Shown: one piece after another, positions 34,000 through 43,079 of the stretch
Layout of the letters: each line of letters starts with the position of its first letter
Position numbering within the stretch: the first letter of the stretch is position 1
Source of the DNA: Mycolicibacterium arabiense
GTDB lineage: Bacteria > Actinomycetota > Actinomycetes > Mycobacteriales > Mycobacteriaceae
Assembly (NCBI RefSeq): GCF_010731815.2
Contig: NZ_AP022593.1
Location: 2,542,001 to 2,606,000, forward strand
Reading direction: 5' to 3'
Length of the DNA stretch: 64,000 nucleotides
Position numbers and translations under genes: made by a program
The notes under the pieces: generated by a model
Seen by the model: only the letters and a program-made list of their open reading frames with translations
What the model was told of the DNA's origin: nothing
The model's database searches: none

Positions 34000-34944
34000 A
34001 TGACCTCTTCGAGTGAAACCAAGGATTCGGCACAGACACCGCACAAGGCGGAGTCAGCCTGGTTGTCCAAGTCCGCGAGCCAAACGCGCGGGTCGGACAA
34101 GAAGGAAGTCCAGTTCCACTACGACATCTCCAACGAGTTCTTCAAGCTCTGGCAGGACCCGAACCAGGTCTACAGCTGCGCCTACTTCGAGAAGGACGAC
34201 TACACCCTCGAGCAGGCGCAGATGGCGAAGATCGACCTCTCGCTGGGCAAGCTGGGCCTCGAGCCCGGCATGACGCTGCTGGACATCGGCTGCGGCTGGG
34301 GGGCCACGATCAACCGCGCCGTCGAGAAGTACGACGTCAACGTCATCGGACTGACCCTGTCGGAGAACCAGAAGCGCCACATCGAGGAGCACTGGCTCGC
34401 CAATTACAAGGGCAACCGGACCATGGACGTCAGGCTGCAGCCGTGGGAGGACTTCGACGGCAAGGTCGACAGGATCGTGTCGATCGGCGCGTTCGAGCAC
34501 TTCGGCTTCAACAAGTACGACGACTACTTCAAGAAGACCTATGACTGGCTGCCCGACGACGGCGTGCAGATGCTGCACACGATCATCATCCCGGAGGATG
34601 AGGAGATCAAGGCCAAGGGTCTGCCGCTGACGATGTCGCGGGTGCGCTTCATCAAGTTCATCATGGATTACATCTACCCCGGCGGCCGCTTGCCGCTGGC
34701 GTCGATGGTCAGGGAGCACGCGGTCAAGGCCGGTTACACGGTCACCCGCGAGCAGCACCTGCAGCCGCACTACGTCAAGACCCTCGACACCTGGGCGAAC
34801 AACCTCAAGGCCAACAAGGACGAGGCCATCGCGATCACCGACGAGGAGATCTACGAGCGGTTCGTCAAGTACCTCGAGGGCTGCGCGGATCTGTTCCGCG
34901 AGGGCTACACCGACGTCGCACAGTTCACGCTCGAGAAGGCGTAA
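34000..34944 (+). CDS. Mycolic-acid cyclopropane synthase/methyltransferase family (CmaA/MmaA-like)
   Basis: Product of 314 aa. CMAS-family features: QFHYDISNEFFKLWQDPNQV followed by YSCAYFE, SAM motif LLDIGCGWGATINRA near residue 95, IVSIGAFEHFGFNKY and the closing YLEGCADLFREGYTDVAQFT. These enzymes use S-adenosylmethionine to add a methyl or methylene to mycolic-acid chains on the acyl carrier. Compared with the next gene it is more divergent from the M. tuberculosis MmaA set and carries a longer N-terminus, so I give no symbol. It precedes the second copy by about 90 bases. Confidence 0.88.
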   Translation: MTSSSETKDSAQTPHKAESAWLSKSASQTRGSDKKEVQFHYDISNEFFKLWQDPNQVYSCAYFEKDDYTLEQAQMAKIDLSLGKLGLEPGMTLLDIGCGWGATINRAVEKYDVNVIGLTLSENQKRHIEEHWLANYKGNRTMDVRLQPWEDFDGKVDRIVSIGAFEHFGFNKYDDYFKKTYDWLPDDGVQMLHTIIIPEDEEIKAKGLPLTMSRVRFIKFIMDYIYPGGRLPLASMVREHAVKAGYTVTREQHLQPHYVKTLDTWANNLKANKDEAIAITDEEIYERFVKYLEGCADLFREGYTDVAQFTLEKA

Positions 34945-35031
34945 CCAACCCGGACGTCATATCTTTCACGCATACGTGGGACACGCAAGAGACGAAGAGT
35001 CCGAAGCAGTCGGATGGAAGTTGGTCGGGGC

Positions 35032-35928
35032 ATGGTTGAAAGCACGGTGAAGCCACCGCAGTCACGCAAGGAGATGGAGCCGCACTTCGAAGAGGTGCAA
35101 GCTCACTACGACCTCTCCGATGACTTCTTCGGGCTGTTCCAGGATCCCTCGCGGACCTACAGCTGCGCGTACTTCGAACGCGACGACATGTCACTCGAAG
35201 AAGCGCAGATGGCCAAGATCGATCTGGCGCTGGGCAAGCTGAACCTCGAGCCGGGCATGACGCTGCTCGACATCGGGTGCGGCTGGGGTTCGGTCATGCA
35301 GCGTGCCATCGAGAAGTACGACGTCAACGTGATCGGCCTGACGTTGAGCAAGAACCAGTGCAAGTTCGCGCAGGAACTCCTGGATGGCATCGACAGCGAG
35401 CGTTCCCGGCGGGTGCTGCTGATGGGCTGGGAGCAGTTCGACGAGCCCGTCGACCGCATCATCAGCCTGGAGGCGATCGAGGCGTTCCCGCAGGAGCGCT
35501 ACGCCCCGTTCTTTCAGTTCTGCAGCAGTGTCCTGCCGTCCGACGGCCGCATGCTCATCCAGGCGATCCTCGGCCATCCCCTGAAGCGTTGGCCAGAGAT
35601 GGGCATCCCGATCGTGATGACCGACCTGCGGTTCATGCGGTTCATCGCCAAGGAGATCTTCCCCGGCGGGTCGGTGCCGTGCGACGAGGACATCATCTCG
35701 CTGTCGGCCGACGCGGGCTTCTCGCTGGAGGAGAAGCAGCTGCTCGACGAGCACTACGTGAAGACGCTCGACATCTGGGCCGAGGCACTGGAGGCCCACC
35801 ACGACGAAGCGGTTGCCGCGACGTCGCAGGAGGTCTACGAGCGGTACATGAAGTACCTGACCGGGTGCAGCGACTTCTTCAAGCGTGGAATCAGCGAGTT
35901 GGGGCAGTTCACGCTGGTCAAGCGGTAG
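35032..35928 (+). CDS. Mycolic-acid methyltransferase family (UmaA/MmaA-like)
   Basis: Product of 298 aa from ATG 35032 (ATG 35014 is also in frame; neither has a strong ribosome site). Family features: VQAHYDLSDDFFGLFQDPSR, YSCAYFERDDMSLEEAQ, SAM motif LLDIGCGWGSVMQRA, and the closing YLTGCSDFFKRGISELGQFT. The C-terminal third is very like UmaA/MmaA. M. tuberculosis has mmaA4-A3-A2-A1 in the same neighbourhood of recBCD/echA3, so this pair probably represents the reduced version found in fast growers. Substrate position (distal or proximal mycolate site) cannot be told. Confidence 0.88.
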   Translation: MVESTVKPPQSRKEMEPHFEEVQAHYDLSDDFFGLFQDPSRTYSCAYFERDDMSLEEAQMAKIDLALGKLNLEPGMTLLDIGCGWGSVMQRAIEKYDVNVIGLTLSKNQCKFAQELLDGIDSERSRRVLLMGWEQFDEPVDRIISLEAIEAFPQERYAPFFQFCSSVLPSDGRMLIQAILGHPLKRWPEMGIPIVMTDLRFMRFIAKEIFPGGSVPCDEDIISLSADAGFSLEEKQLLDEHYVKTLDIWAEALEAHHDEAVAATSQEVYERYMKYLTGCSDFFKRGISELGQFTLVKR

Positions 35929-35937
35929 GTCGGCCGT

Positions 35938-37653
35938 TCATACGGCCATCTGCGCCAGCGGTGCCAGCAGCGGATTGGCAGCCGGGTTCGCTTCGAGCGC
36001 GTCCAGCACGTAGGACCACACCGCGGGATTGACGAGCACGCTCAGGTGGCCGCCCATGAACCCGGGGTGCTGATCCTGAATGACGATGTTCGTGACGTTC
36101 GGACCGTCGAGGAACTGCTGCGTGTACGGCGTCAGCACCTCGTCGTAGGTCGACACGATGGTGGTGTAGAGAACGCCGGGCCTGGTGTCCCCGTTGCCGT
36201 AGACGATCTGCTGGAACGGCGACGTGATGCTTTGCTGCTCGAGGGAAGGCAGCGTCGCGCTCAGGAGCCCGGTGAGCAGCGGCCCGAGGACGGGCAGCGT
36301 CAAGGCGTATGCCGCGTAGTTGACGTCGGTCCCGTGGTTACTCGGGGCGATGCCGATCAGCTGCGACACCTTGTCAGCGCCGCCCATCACGTTCATGTAG
36401 TACGCCGGCAGAATCCCGCCGCCTTGCGAATGGCCGACCAGGATGACCTTCGAGGCGCCCGTCTCGGCGAGTACGGCGTCGATCTGCGCGGACAGCTGTT
36501 GGGCCGACTGGGCGACGTCGGCGACGCCTCCGAACGGGAAGCCCGGGATGGTCGTCGAGGCACCGTAGGCAAAGGAGTACACCTTGTAGCCGGCGTTGGC
36601 GAGCACGGGCGCCCCGACGCTCCAGTTGTAGGCCTGGGTCTCCGTGGTGCCGTTGACGAGGATGATCGGCAGCGGGTGGGCGGGGGTGACGGTGATGGCC
36701 GGATCGTTGGCGCCCGGTGGGATGGCGTAGGGGTTGAGCCATGCCAGCGGGTTGAACACCCCGTAGTTCACTGGGAACGGCCCTGCCGACGCGGTCGGTG
36801 GCGTGCCGGTGACCTGCCTGCTGATGTCGGCCGCGAAGTTGGCGACGGTCAGCGCGGCGTAGTGCGGCCCGCCGCCCAAGAAGTTCGGGCCGAGCGTCTG
36901 CGCGACCTGATAGGCGACGGCGCTGACCAGTGAGGCGCTGAACGCCGCAGCGTCGACCGTCAGCCCGGTGAGCTGCCGCATTAACTGCGGGAGGTTCGGG
37001 AGCGGCGGGAGTGCGGCAACCGTCGTTAGTGGCGCGGCCGCGGCTGAACGGTATGGGGTTGAATGCGCAAGCGCCGGCGCGCGCACGTCGGCGTCGCCTT
37101 CCTGGCGACCCGTGGGCACGATCACGGGCGTCAGCGGCTCCGGGTCCTTGGGGGTCGCAGGGTCCGATTTCGGTTCTGCGACAGGTGTTTCGGCAGCGCT
37201 TGGTTCGGGTTTGGCGTCGGGGGTGTTTTCGTCGTCGATCGACTGCGCCGGGGTGGCCGGCGTTGCGTCCAGACGGTCGACGGTCGGGGTCTGATTCGCA
37301 AGGATCCGGCCATTGCCGGTGCCTGCGTCGTCGTCGTTCTGCGAGGCGCTCGACGTCGCGCTGGTATCGGTCTTCGTATTACCGCCTGACGGCAGGTCCG
37401 CCACGGTGGTTTGGTTCGGTTCCGCACTCGGTCCGGTGGCCGTGGACGCATCTGATTGCTCACTGGACTCGGTGCTTCGGTCCGACGCCGGGGAAGCGCC
37501 TTCGTCGGCGTGAGCGATGCCGACGCCGACGCCGACGCCGACGATCATCGCGGCTGCTGCGGACCCCAACAACACTCCGACGTATTCGACGGGGCGACTC
37601 CGAATCGTCGATGGATCGGCCGACACAGTCCGCAATGGCGGCGCTTCTCGCAC
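35938..37653 (-). CDS. Exported lipase/esterase, class 2 lipase-like, with long low-complexity linker
   Basis: Product of 571 aa from GTG 37653, supported by GAGAAGG seven bases upstream. Signal sequence or anchor VEYVGVLLGSAAAAMIVGVG ends in AHADEG. Residues about 50-195 are a Ser/Thr/Pro/Asp-rich linker (TSATSSASQNDDDAGTGNGR and similar), probably cell-wall spanning. The catalytic domain has HPLPIILVNGTTETQ (oxyanion strand), nucleophile elbow VILVGHSQGGG and a late Asp/His region with IQDQHPGFMGGHLSV. This matches class 2 triacylglycerol lipases/esterases. Its neighbours make lipids, so a role in surface or host lipid hydrolysis is possible. Confidence 0.85.
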   Translation of the reverse strand: MREAPPLRTVSADPSTIRSRPVEYVGVLLGSAAAAMIVGVGVGVGIAHADEGASPASDRSTESSEQSDASTATGPSAEPNQTTVADLPSGGNTKTDTSATSSASQNDDDAGTGNGRILANQTPTVDRLDATPATPAQSIDDENTPDAKPEPSAAETPVAEPKSDPATPKDPEPLTPVIVPTGRQEGDADVRAPALAHSTPYRSAAAAPLTTVAALPPLPNLPQLMRQLTGLTVDAAAFSASLVSAVAYQVAQTLGPNFLGGGPHYAALTVANFAADISRQVTGTPPTASAGPFPVNYGVFNPLAWLNPYAIPPGANDPAITVTPAHPLPIILVNGTTETQAYNWSVGAPVLANAGYKVYSFAYGASTTIPGFPFGGVADVAQSAQQLSAQIDAVLAETGASKVILVGHSQGGGILPAYYMNVMGGADKVSQLIGIAPSNHGTDVNYAAYALTLPVLGPLLTGLLSATLPSLEQQSITSPFQQIVYGNGDTRPGVLYTTIVSTYDEVLTPYTQQFLDGPNVTNIVIQDQHPGFMGGHLSVLVNPAVWSYVLDALEANPAANPLLAPLAQMAV

Positions 37654-37799
37654 GCGACAACCTTCTCGTTTCGATCTCGCCGATGCACCGCACCGGCCTC
37701 CGGCCGAAGGATGACATGTTCGCCGTCGCCACACGCTCGCTTTGACCTGAAGTCAGTTACCGGGTCGTCCGACACGGCACAGCACGGCAATTGTGGACG

Positions 37800-39434
37800 T
37801 CACTCCTTGTTCTCGTCCTGACCAATGGCGAGGGAGTGCACGTAGCCACCCGAGTAGGCCGTGACGTTCTTCAGTTGCACGACACGGCCGGGTGGTTGCG
37901 GCGGGCCCGTTTGCACGCCCCGTCCGAGTTGGCCGACCGAGTTGCTTCCCCAGCCCCACAGCGTCTTGTCCCGTCGCAGCACTAGGCAGTGAAAACTGCC
38001 TGCAGACAGACTGATTGCGTCGTCTATTCGAGCGATCCGATATGCGGACGGATCCTCGAGTATGTGGCTGTGGCCGGGGCCAAGTTGGTCGAACCAGTTG
38101 CCGCCCCAGGCGAATACGCGGCCGGAGGAATCAACGGCGTAACTTGTGCCGAAACCGCCGCCCGCGGACACGATGCCGTCACCACTGAACTCGCCGATCG
38201 GCCCCGGTTGAAGGGGCACCTTGCTGTCCATCATCGCCAGCGTGCCGGTGCCCAAGCACCCACTGCTGTTCCAGCCCCACAACCACAGTTGGCCGGTTCC
38301 ACGTTCAATAGCGAGCGTGTGGTCATCGCCGCAGGCGATCGACGCGATAGGAGCGTTGAAGACATGCGGTATCGGCACTGCGAGCTTTTGGTTGTCGTAC
38401 GAGCCGATGCCGAGCTGGCCGTGATAGTTCCCTCCCCATCCCCACAAACGTCCGTCATGAGTGAGTGCGATGCTGTGGCCCCAACCGGCCGCCACGGACA
38501 CTGCGCCGGTCAGACCGCGGACGCGAACCGGGGTCTCTTGGTCTTGCCCGGAGTTGTCACCCAACTGCCCGTACCTATTGTCGCCCCACGCCCATACCCG
38601 GGTGTCGCTCGTGATGGCCAGATTGTGTTCGTACCCCGCTGCAATGGCCGTAACTTGACTGAGTCCGGGAACTTGCACGGGTACGTCGCTCCCTCCCGGA
38701 AAGGGACCCTTGTTCTCGCGCGGTCCCCAAGTCCACACGGTGCCGTCGGCCTTCAGGCCGATACTGTGGCGGGATGCGGCGACGGCAATGAACTCCTCGA
38801 AGTCAGCGGGGTGTACCGGCCGATCGTGTTCGGGTGCACCACTTCCGTCGCCCACTTGACCGCGGCCGTTCCCACCGAACCCCCACAGCTCGGTGTCGAC
38901 GAGTGGATCGGTCTTGTCGCAGCCTCCAAAGGTTTGAACGAAGATCGCCCCGTCTGCGTCCGGGGGTGCGCTGGACACCGCAGTGCCGCGGATGATCCCG
39001 ACGCCGGTCTCTCGGTACTGGGGGTCAAGCAGTGTCTTACGGTGCCCAGGACTGCTCATCCACCACTCGACCGCAGCTGCGGGTGAGGTGTCGCCCGCAT
39101 AGGCCTGACCTCCGGTATACCAAGAGGTGTAACCGTTTTCGCTCCTCGGCACCCCATCGGGATTCAGTGGGCAGTATCCCGCCTCCCTGATCCGCTCCTG
39201 CTCGTTCTTCCCTGTCACCGGATTGGTGTGTATTACGGATCCGCCGCCGTCCCACCACTTGATCGCCGCTGCGGCGGTGGCGTGTTCGCGGGCGGCGGTA
39301 CGGAGCGCCAGGTTCAAGGTCAAAGGCGGGACGCCTTCGTCGGCGCGACGCTCGTTGATGAGACAGAGTACTGCAGCCTCGGCTTGAGACTGCGACAGCA
39401 AAACGGCGGGCACATCGGCGTTCTCGCAGGCCAT
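37800..39434 (-). CDS. CAP (SCP-like) domain fused to RCC1 beta-propeller repeats
   Basis: Product of 544 aa from ATG 39434, chosen from a promoter that ends five bases before it. Residues about 12-165 are a CAP/SCP domain: CLINERRADEGVPPLTLNLA, a HTNP region, and SSPGHRKTLLDPQYRETGVG. From about 175 on there are RCC1-type repeats with the unit VWxWGxNxxGQLG (VWAWGDNRYGQLGDNSG, LWGWGGNYHGQLGIGS, VFAWGGNWFDQLGPG, LWGWGSNSVGQLGRG), enough for a seven-bladed propeller. CAP domains are usually secreted, yet no signal peptide follows the chosen start. RCC1 propellers mediate protein contacts; the fusion is unusual. Confidence 0.85.
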   Translation of the reverse strand: MACENADVPAVLLSQSQAEAAVLCLINERRADEGVPPLTLNLALRTAAREHATAAAAIKWWDGGGSVIHTNPVTGKNEQERIREAGYCPLNPDGVPRSENGYTSWYTGGQAYAGDTSPAAAVEWWMSSPGHRKTLLDPQYRETGVGIIRGTAVSSAPPDADGAIFVQTFGGCDKTDPLVDTELWGFGGNGRGQVGDGSGAPEHDRPVHPADFEEFIAVAASRHSIGLKADGTVWTWGPRENKGPFPGGSDVPVQVPGLSQVTAIAAGYEHNLAITSDTRVWAWGDNRYGQLGDNSGQDQETPVRVRGLTGAVSVAAGWGHSIALTHDGRLWGWGGNYHGQLGIGSYDNQKLAVPIPHVFNAPIASIACGDDHTLAIERGTGQLWLWGWNSSGCLGTGTLAMMDSKVPLQPGPIGEFSGDGIVSAGGGFGTSYAVDSSGRVFAWGGNWFDQLGPGHSHILEDPSAYRIARIDDAISLSAGSFHCLVLRRDKTLWGWGSNSVGQLGRGVQTGPPQPPGRVVQLKNVTAYSGGYVHSLAIGQDENKE

Positions 39435-39439
39435 AGCCG

Positions 39440-39468
39440 AATATATCGCCAATTATTGACGATGTCGA
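39440..39468 (-). promoter_or_regulatory. SigA-type promoter of the CAP-RCC1 gene (leaderless)
   Basis: On the minus strand TCGACA (39463-39468), a 17-base spacer and TATATT (39440-39445) make a near-consensus housekeeping promoter. The -10 box ends five bases before ATG 39434, so transcription should begin at the start codon itself. Confidence 0.7.
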
Positions 39469-39555
39469 TGAATCGTTTTGTCGCTGCAACCGAGTATTTG
39501 CCAAGGAAATCTTGCCCGCCGTCGTCATTCTGCGACTCGTCGTTTTCAGACCCGC

Positions 39556-40195
39556 CTACGCTCCCGACGCAATCAGGTTGACCACGGTGGCCACGATCAC
39601 CGAGCCGAACACGTACGACAACAGGCCGTGCTTGATGGCGGTGGCCCGCATCCTCGACGACGTCAGGTTCGTGTCCGAGATCGCGAAGCTCATGCCGACG
39701 GTGTAGGCGACGTAGGCGAAGTCGCTATAGCGGGGCAGTTCGTCGGTGTTGAAATCGATTCCACCGACGGGCTTTTCTTGAAAGTAGGCCTTGGCGTAGG
39801 TGAGCGCATACAGCGTGTGTACGGCGAGCCAGGAGATGACGACACTGGCCACGGCCACGGCAGGCGCGATGACTCCCAAGTCGTCCGGTCGCGCCTTCGT
39901 CAGCAGCAGTCCGACGCCGACGAGGCTGGCCAGCGCTCCGGAGAGGATCAGCGCGAACACCGTCTGACGCCCCGGCTCCTCGTGCTCGGCGTGCAAGGCG
40001 GTCTGCGCTGCGTCGAACGGCCAGACCACCGCCCACGTCCACACCATGTACGTCACCGCGAGCACGTCCCACCCGATGAGCCAGGGAGAACCAGCGCAGG
40101 CCCATCGAGGCCGCGACGCCCGTGGCCGCGAGCCCGACGAGCGCACTACCCGTCATGCGCGCGACCGGGCTGTGCATCCGGTGCCTGGGATCCAT
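39556..40195 (-). pseudogene. Frameshifted DUF1345-type membrane protein
   Basis: The N-terminal part (ATG 40195, [20 protein letters not shown], ... MGLRWFSL) is in one frame and the rest ([19 protein letters not shown], ... [20 protein letters not shown]) in another; they meet near 40085. The second part shows the DUF1345 pattern: several hydrophobic helices, a [13 protein letters not shown] segment and a final helix. A single-base change near TGGTTCTCCC on the coding strand would join them. Either a decayed gene or a sequence error; if translation started internally, the product would lack the first helices. Confidence 0.65.
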
Positions 40196-40350
40196 GCGCA
40201 GAGTCAATCAGGTCTGCGCACTAGGTGGGCGCAAGTCACTGGAGCCCCAGGTGTCACCAGAACGAAGCGCGGGGCCGTTCACGAAGTGTCACCTCGAGTA
40301 CCAGGGTCGCGCCGCGCCAGGTTGTCGGTGCCCCCTCGTACCGTTTCTCC

Positions 40351-41319
40351 ATGGCGAGGGGGAACTCCGATTCCGGCAGCGGATTCGCTGCGGTATTCCT
40401 GCTGATGCTGGTGATCGGGTTCATCGTCACCTACATCTGGTGGATCGTTGGCGCGGCGGCCGTGGTCGGGCTGTTCTTCGTCGGCCGAGCCCTCGTCCGG
40501 CAGGCCGACGAGCGCAGGGAGTTGGCCGCCGCGCGTGAAGAAGAACTCAAGCTGCGGGCCGACCGTCACATGCGGTGGACGATCGCCGGGGACAGCCGCG
40601 CCGTGTACGGGCCCGAGGGCGCCTCTGCCACCGACGCGCTGTCGCCACCTCCAGCCTTGCCGGGGTCGGACGAGGACGTAGACGACGATTCCGTCGCGGT
40701 CGCGACGATGGCCACGACCGCCGATGGACTCGCAACGCTGGTGAGGGAGAAGCCGCCGGGGTGGACGTGGGCGCTGTTCGCGTCGGTCTTGGTTGAGCGG
40801 CGCAACAACGTGCTGCCGCGCCTACGAGATAGCGAGCTGGGGTTCAGCCCATCAGTCGGAGTCCCCGTGTACTCGGGGACAGAACTGGCCAGAATCCTCT
40901 TCGGGTTCGTCGACGAGATGCTGTCGACAGCCCGGCAGATCGACGACTTCATGGCCGCACCTGCATTCATGGCGACGCTGAATCCCGGCGATGAGCACGG
41001 CGGGGACGCCGAGGCCATCGAGCACGTCGCCAACCGGTTGATGGACTACCACGACCGGCTACTCGAGTTGTCGGAACGCTGCCGACGCGTCACTCCGTCT
41101 TCCTATTACGGCGACGTCGTCGCGGAGTGCGCGCGGGTTATCAACCGCCTGTTGCAGGGCTACCGCGACTTCATCGCGGAGCTGGTCGACGTGGTCGAGG
41201 CGCTGCCGAAGTTCCTGCGGCATGCAGACGGTGACATCCATCTGGGTTCACTCGCACTGGATCTCGACATCAAGGGCGTATCCCATCTGACGAAGCGGTT
41301 GGACGCGATCAGTCGGTAG
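40351..41319 (+). CDS. Two-helix membrane protein with soluble helical domain, unknown function
   Basis: Product of 322 aa from ATG 40351; no ribosome site, but a TACCGT box ends six bases ahead, suggesting a leaderless mRNA. A hydrophobic block at about 10-45 (FAAVFLLMLVIGFIVTYIWW then IVGAAAVVGLFFVGRALV) forms two helices, followed by a coiled-coil-like RQADERRELAAAREEELKLR. The remaining 230 residues are soluble, Asp/Glu-rich and helical (HVANRLMDYHDRLLELSERC). No enzyme motif is recognised. It is convergent with the next gene, six bases between stops. Confidence 0.55.
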   Translation: MARGNSDSGSGFAAVFLLMLVIGFIVTYIWWIVGAAAVVGLFFVGRALVRQADERRELAAAREEELKLRADRHMRWTIAGDSRAVYGPEGASATDALSPPPALPGSDEDVDDDSVAVATMATTADGLATLVREKPPGWTWALFASVLVERRNNVLPRLRDSELGFSPSVGVPVYSGTELARILFGFVDEMLSTARQIDDFMAAPAFMATLNPGDEHGGDAEAIEHVANRLMDYHDRLLELSERCRRVTPSSYYGDVVAECARVINRLLQGYRDFIAELVDVVEALPKFLRHADGDIHLGSLALDLDIKGVSHLTKRLDAISR

Positions 41320-41324
41320 CGCAG

Positions 41325-42209
41325 TCACCACTGGTACCCACAGTCGGTGCACGTCCATTTGCCTCCGTCGTTCACACACCCCCGCCAGTCGATCCAGGGC
41401 GAGGTGTCCCAGTAGACGTCCGGGTTGACCGGCATCCCGAACTGCGCCACCTGGACCCGTCGTCCGCCGCACTTCCGACACTCCGGGTGCTGTGAGAAGC
41501 GGAAGTCGAGCAAGTTGGTGTACCCCGCCGCCTCCATTCGGGCACAACACCTTCGGCATACGACGCCCGGCCAGTCGGCGGGTAGCCGCGGGAGCCAACA
41601 ACGGTCCGGGATTCCCTGCTCTTTATAACTGGGGAATGGTTCCTCCTTGATGAGCACCTCGGGCGCATCCCGTAGCGGCTGATCGACTGTGTGGATGCGA
41701 AACGCCTCCGTCGCGTCTTCTCCTGTCAGGTCGAGCAACTCGCTGCACCCGCTGCAGCGCCCTCTGGAGCGCAGCAGAATCCGCGCCGCGGTCAGAGACG
41801 AGTGGCCGTATCGCATCGACTTGTCGCGTCGTCGATCGGCGCGCTTCAACGCCCGTTTGAGGCGAGTCGCGTCGTCCCCGTAGAGCACCCATGCGTCGCG
41901 CGGGTCGGCGCCCGTGTCGAACCGAGTCAGCATCACCAATGAATCGATGTCGACGAGGCCCGAGCCCGTCAGTCCCGGCTTGGCCACAGCGCGGTCCCGC
42001 CGCCCATCCGCCCCGATCCGCGCCACCGTCGTCATGACGGTGCGTGGTTCGGTGTGCAGGACGATGGCGACGGGATCGCCCTCGTGTGCCTCACCAAAGC
42101 CGTATCGCCATGGGCGACAGGGCGAGCGCGAGTCCAGTAGCGCGACGATCGACTCGCGCCAATCGGGCCCTTCGACGATGTGGATGCGTTTCGTGGCTGG
42201 TTGCTTCAC
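41325..42209 (-). CDS. Cys-rich protein with HNH-like and zinc-ribbon modules
   Basis: Product of 294 aa from GTG 42209. N-terminal 110 residues form a domain with AHEGDPVAIVLHTEPRT. Then RGRCSGCSELLDL, an IHTVDQ segment and DWPGVVCRRCCARM have the layout of an HNH finger (CxxC ... H ... CxxC), followed by two further pairs, CRKCGGRR and CTDCGYQW at the C-terminus. A zinc-dependent nucleic-acid-binding or nuclease role is suggested but not shown. I do not recognise the full-length family. Confidence 0.5.
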   Translation of the reverse strand: MKQPATKRIHIVEGPDWRESIVALLDSRSPCRPWRYGFGEAHEGDPVAIVLHTEPRTVMTTVARIGADGRRDRAVAKPGLTGSGLVDIDSLVMLTRFDTGADPRDAWVLYGDDATRLKRALKRADRRRDKSMRYGHSSLTAARILLRSRGRCSGCSELLDLTGEDATEAFRIHTVDQPLRDAPEVLIKEEPFPSYKEQGIPDRCWLPRLPADWPGVVCRRCCARMEAAGYTNLLDFRFSQHPECRKCGGRRVQVAQFGMPVNPDVYWDTSPWIDWRGCVNDGGKWTCTDCGYQW

Positions 42210-42284
42210 TCACCCATTGTTCCAGCCGAGTGTGACATTTGAGGACGGCGGATGTTTGCTGATGACGCCGTCAGCCGGACGATG

Positions 42285-43031
42285 TCAGACGGTGAAACCG
42301 CCGTCGACGTTGAGGTTGGCGCCGGTGATGTAGCCGGACTCCGGGCCGGCCAGGAAGCTCACCAGTGCGGAGATGTCGCTGGTGCGCCCGTAGCGACCCA
42401 GCGGCGTGATCGCCTTCAGGCTCTCAGCGAAATCACCTTCGTCGGGATTCATGTCCGTGTCGATCGGGCCCGGCTGCACGTTGTTGACGGTGATACCGCG
42501 CGGGCCGAGCTCGCGGGCGAGGCCACGGGTGAACGACGAGACCGCACCCTTCGTCATCGCGTAGACCGAGACCCCGGGCCCGGGAACCCTGTCGGCGTTC
42601 ACGCTGCCGATGTTGATGATCCGTCCACCATCACCCAGGTGTGCAGACGCGCTGCGGGCCGCCCAGAAGACACCGCCGATGTTGATCGCCAGTATGCGGT
42701 CGAACTGCTCGGCAGTGAACTCGTCGATCGGGGCGAGAGTGGCGATCGCCGCGTTGTTGACGAGGACGTCCAAGCCCCCGAGCTCGGCGACGGCCCGGTC
42801 CACCGCGGCGGCGGTCTGAGCCGCGTCGGCGGCGTCGGCCTGGATGGCCACGACCGTCGCTCCGTTTGCGCTCAGTTCGGCGACGAGCTTCTCGGCGTAC
42901 GTCGCCGAGGAGGAGTAGGTGAAGGCCACCGCGGCGCCGTCCGCGGTCAGTCGGCGGACGATCTCCGCGCCGATGCCGCGCGATCCTCCGGTGACCAGTG
43001 CTCGCCGTCCAGCCAAATTGGTAGTGCTCAT
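42285..43031 (-). CDS. SDR oxidoreductase, second copy of a tandem pair
   Basis: Product of 248 aa from ATG 43031. Classical SDR motifs: RALVTGGSRGIGAEIV (TGxxxGxG), VNNAAIATLAP, catalytic Ser in INIGSVNADRV and YAMTKGAV (YxxxK). About four-fifths of its residues match the upstream copy by eye, so the two arose by tandem duplication. Typical 3-oxoacyl or carbonyl reductase fold using NAD(P)H; substrate unknown. It follows the first copy by 48 bases, hence one transcript. Confidence 0.88.
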   Translation of the reverse strand: MSTTNLAGRRALVTGGSRGIGAEIVRRLTADGAAVAFTYSSSATYAEKLVAELSANGATVVAIQADAADAAQTAAAVDRAVAELGGLDVLVNNAAIATLAPIDEFTAEQFDRILAINIGGVFWAARSASAHLGDGGRIINIGSVNADRVPGPGVSVYAMTKGAVSSFTRGLARELGPRGITVNNVQPGPIDTDMNPDEGDFAESLKAITPLGRYGRTSDISALVSFLAGPESGYITGANLNVDGGFTV

Positions 43032-43079
43032 GTTCGTTGTCTCCCTGTGTAGTTCGATGCGATGACTTGGGTGCTGCGA

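Noticed and set aside
36374..36742. Leftward frame inside the lipase gene
   Set aside because: Lies within the lipase in another frame; the lipase frame has GHSQGGG and continuous family similarity.
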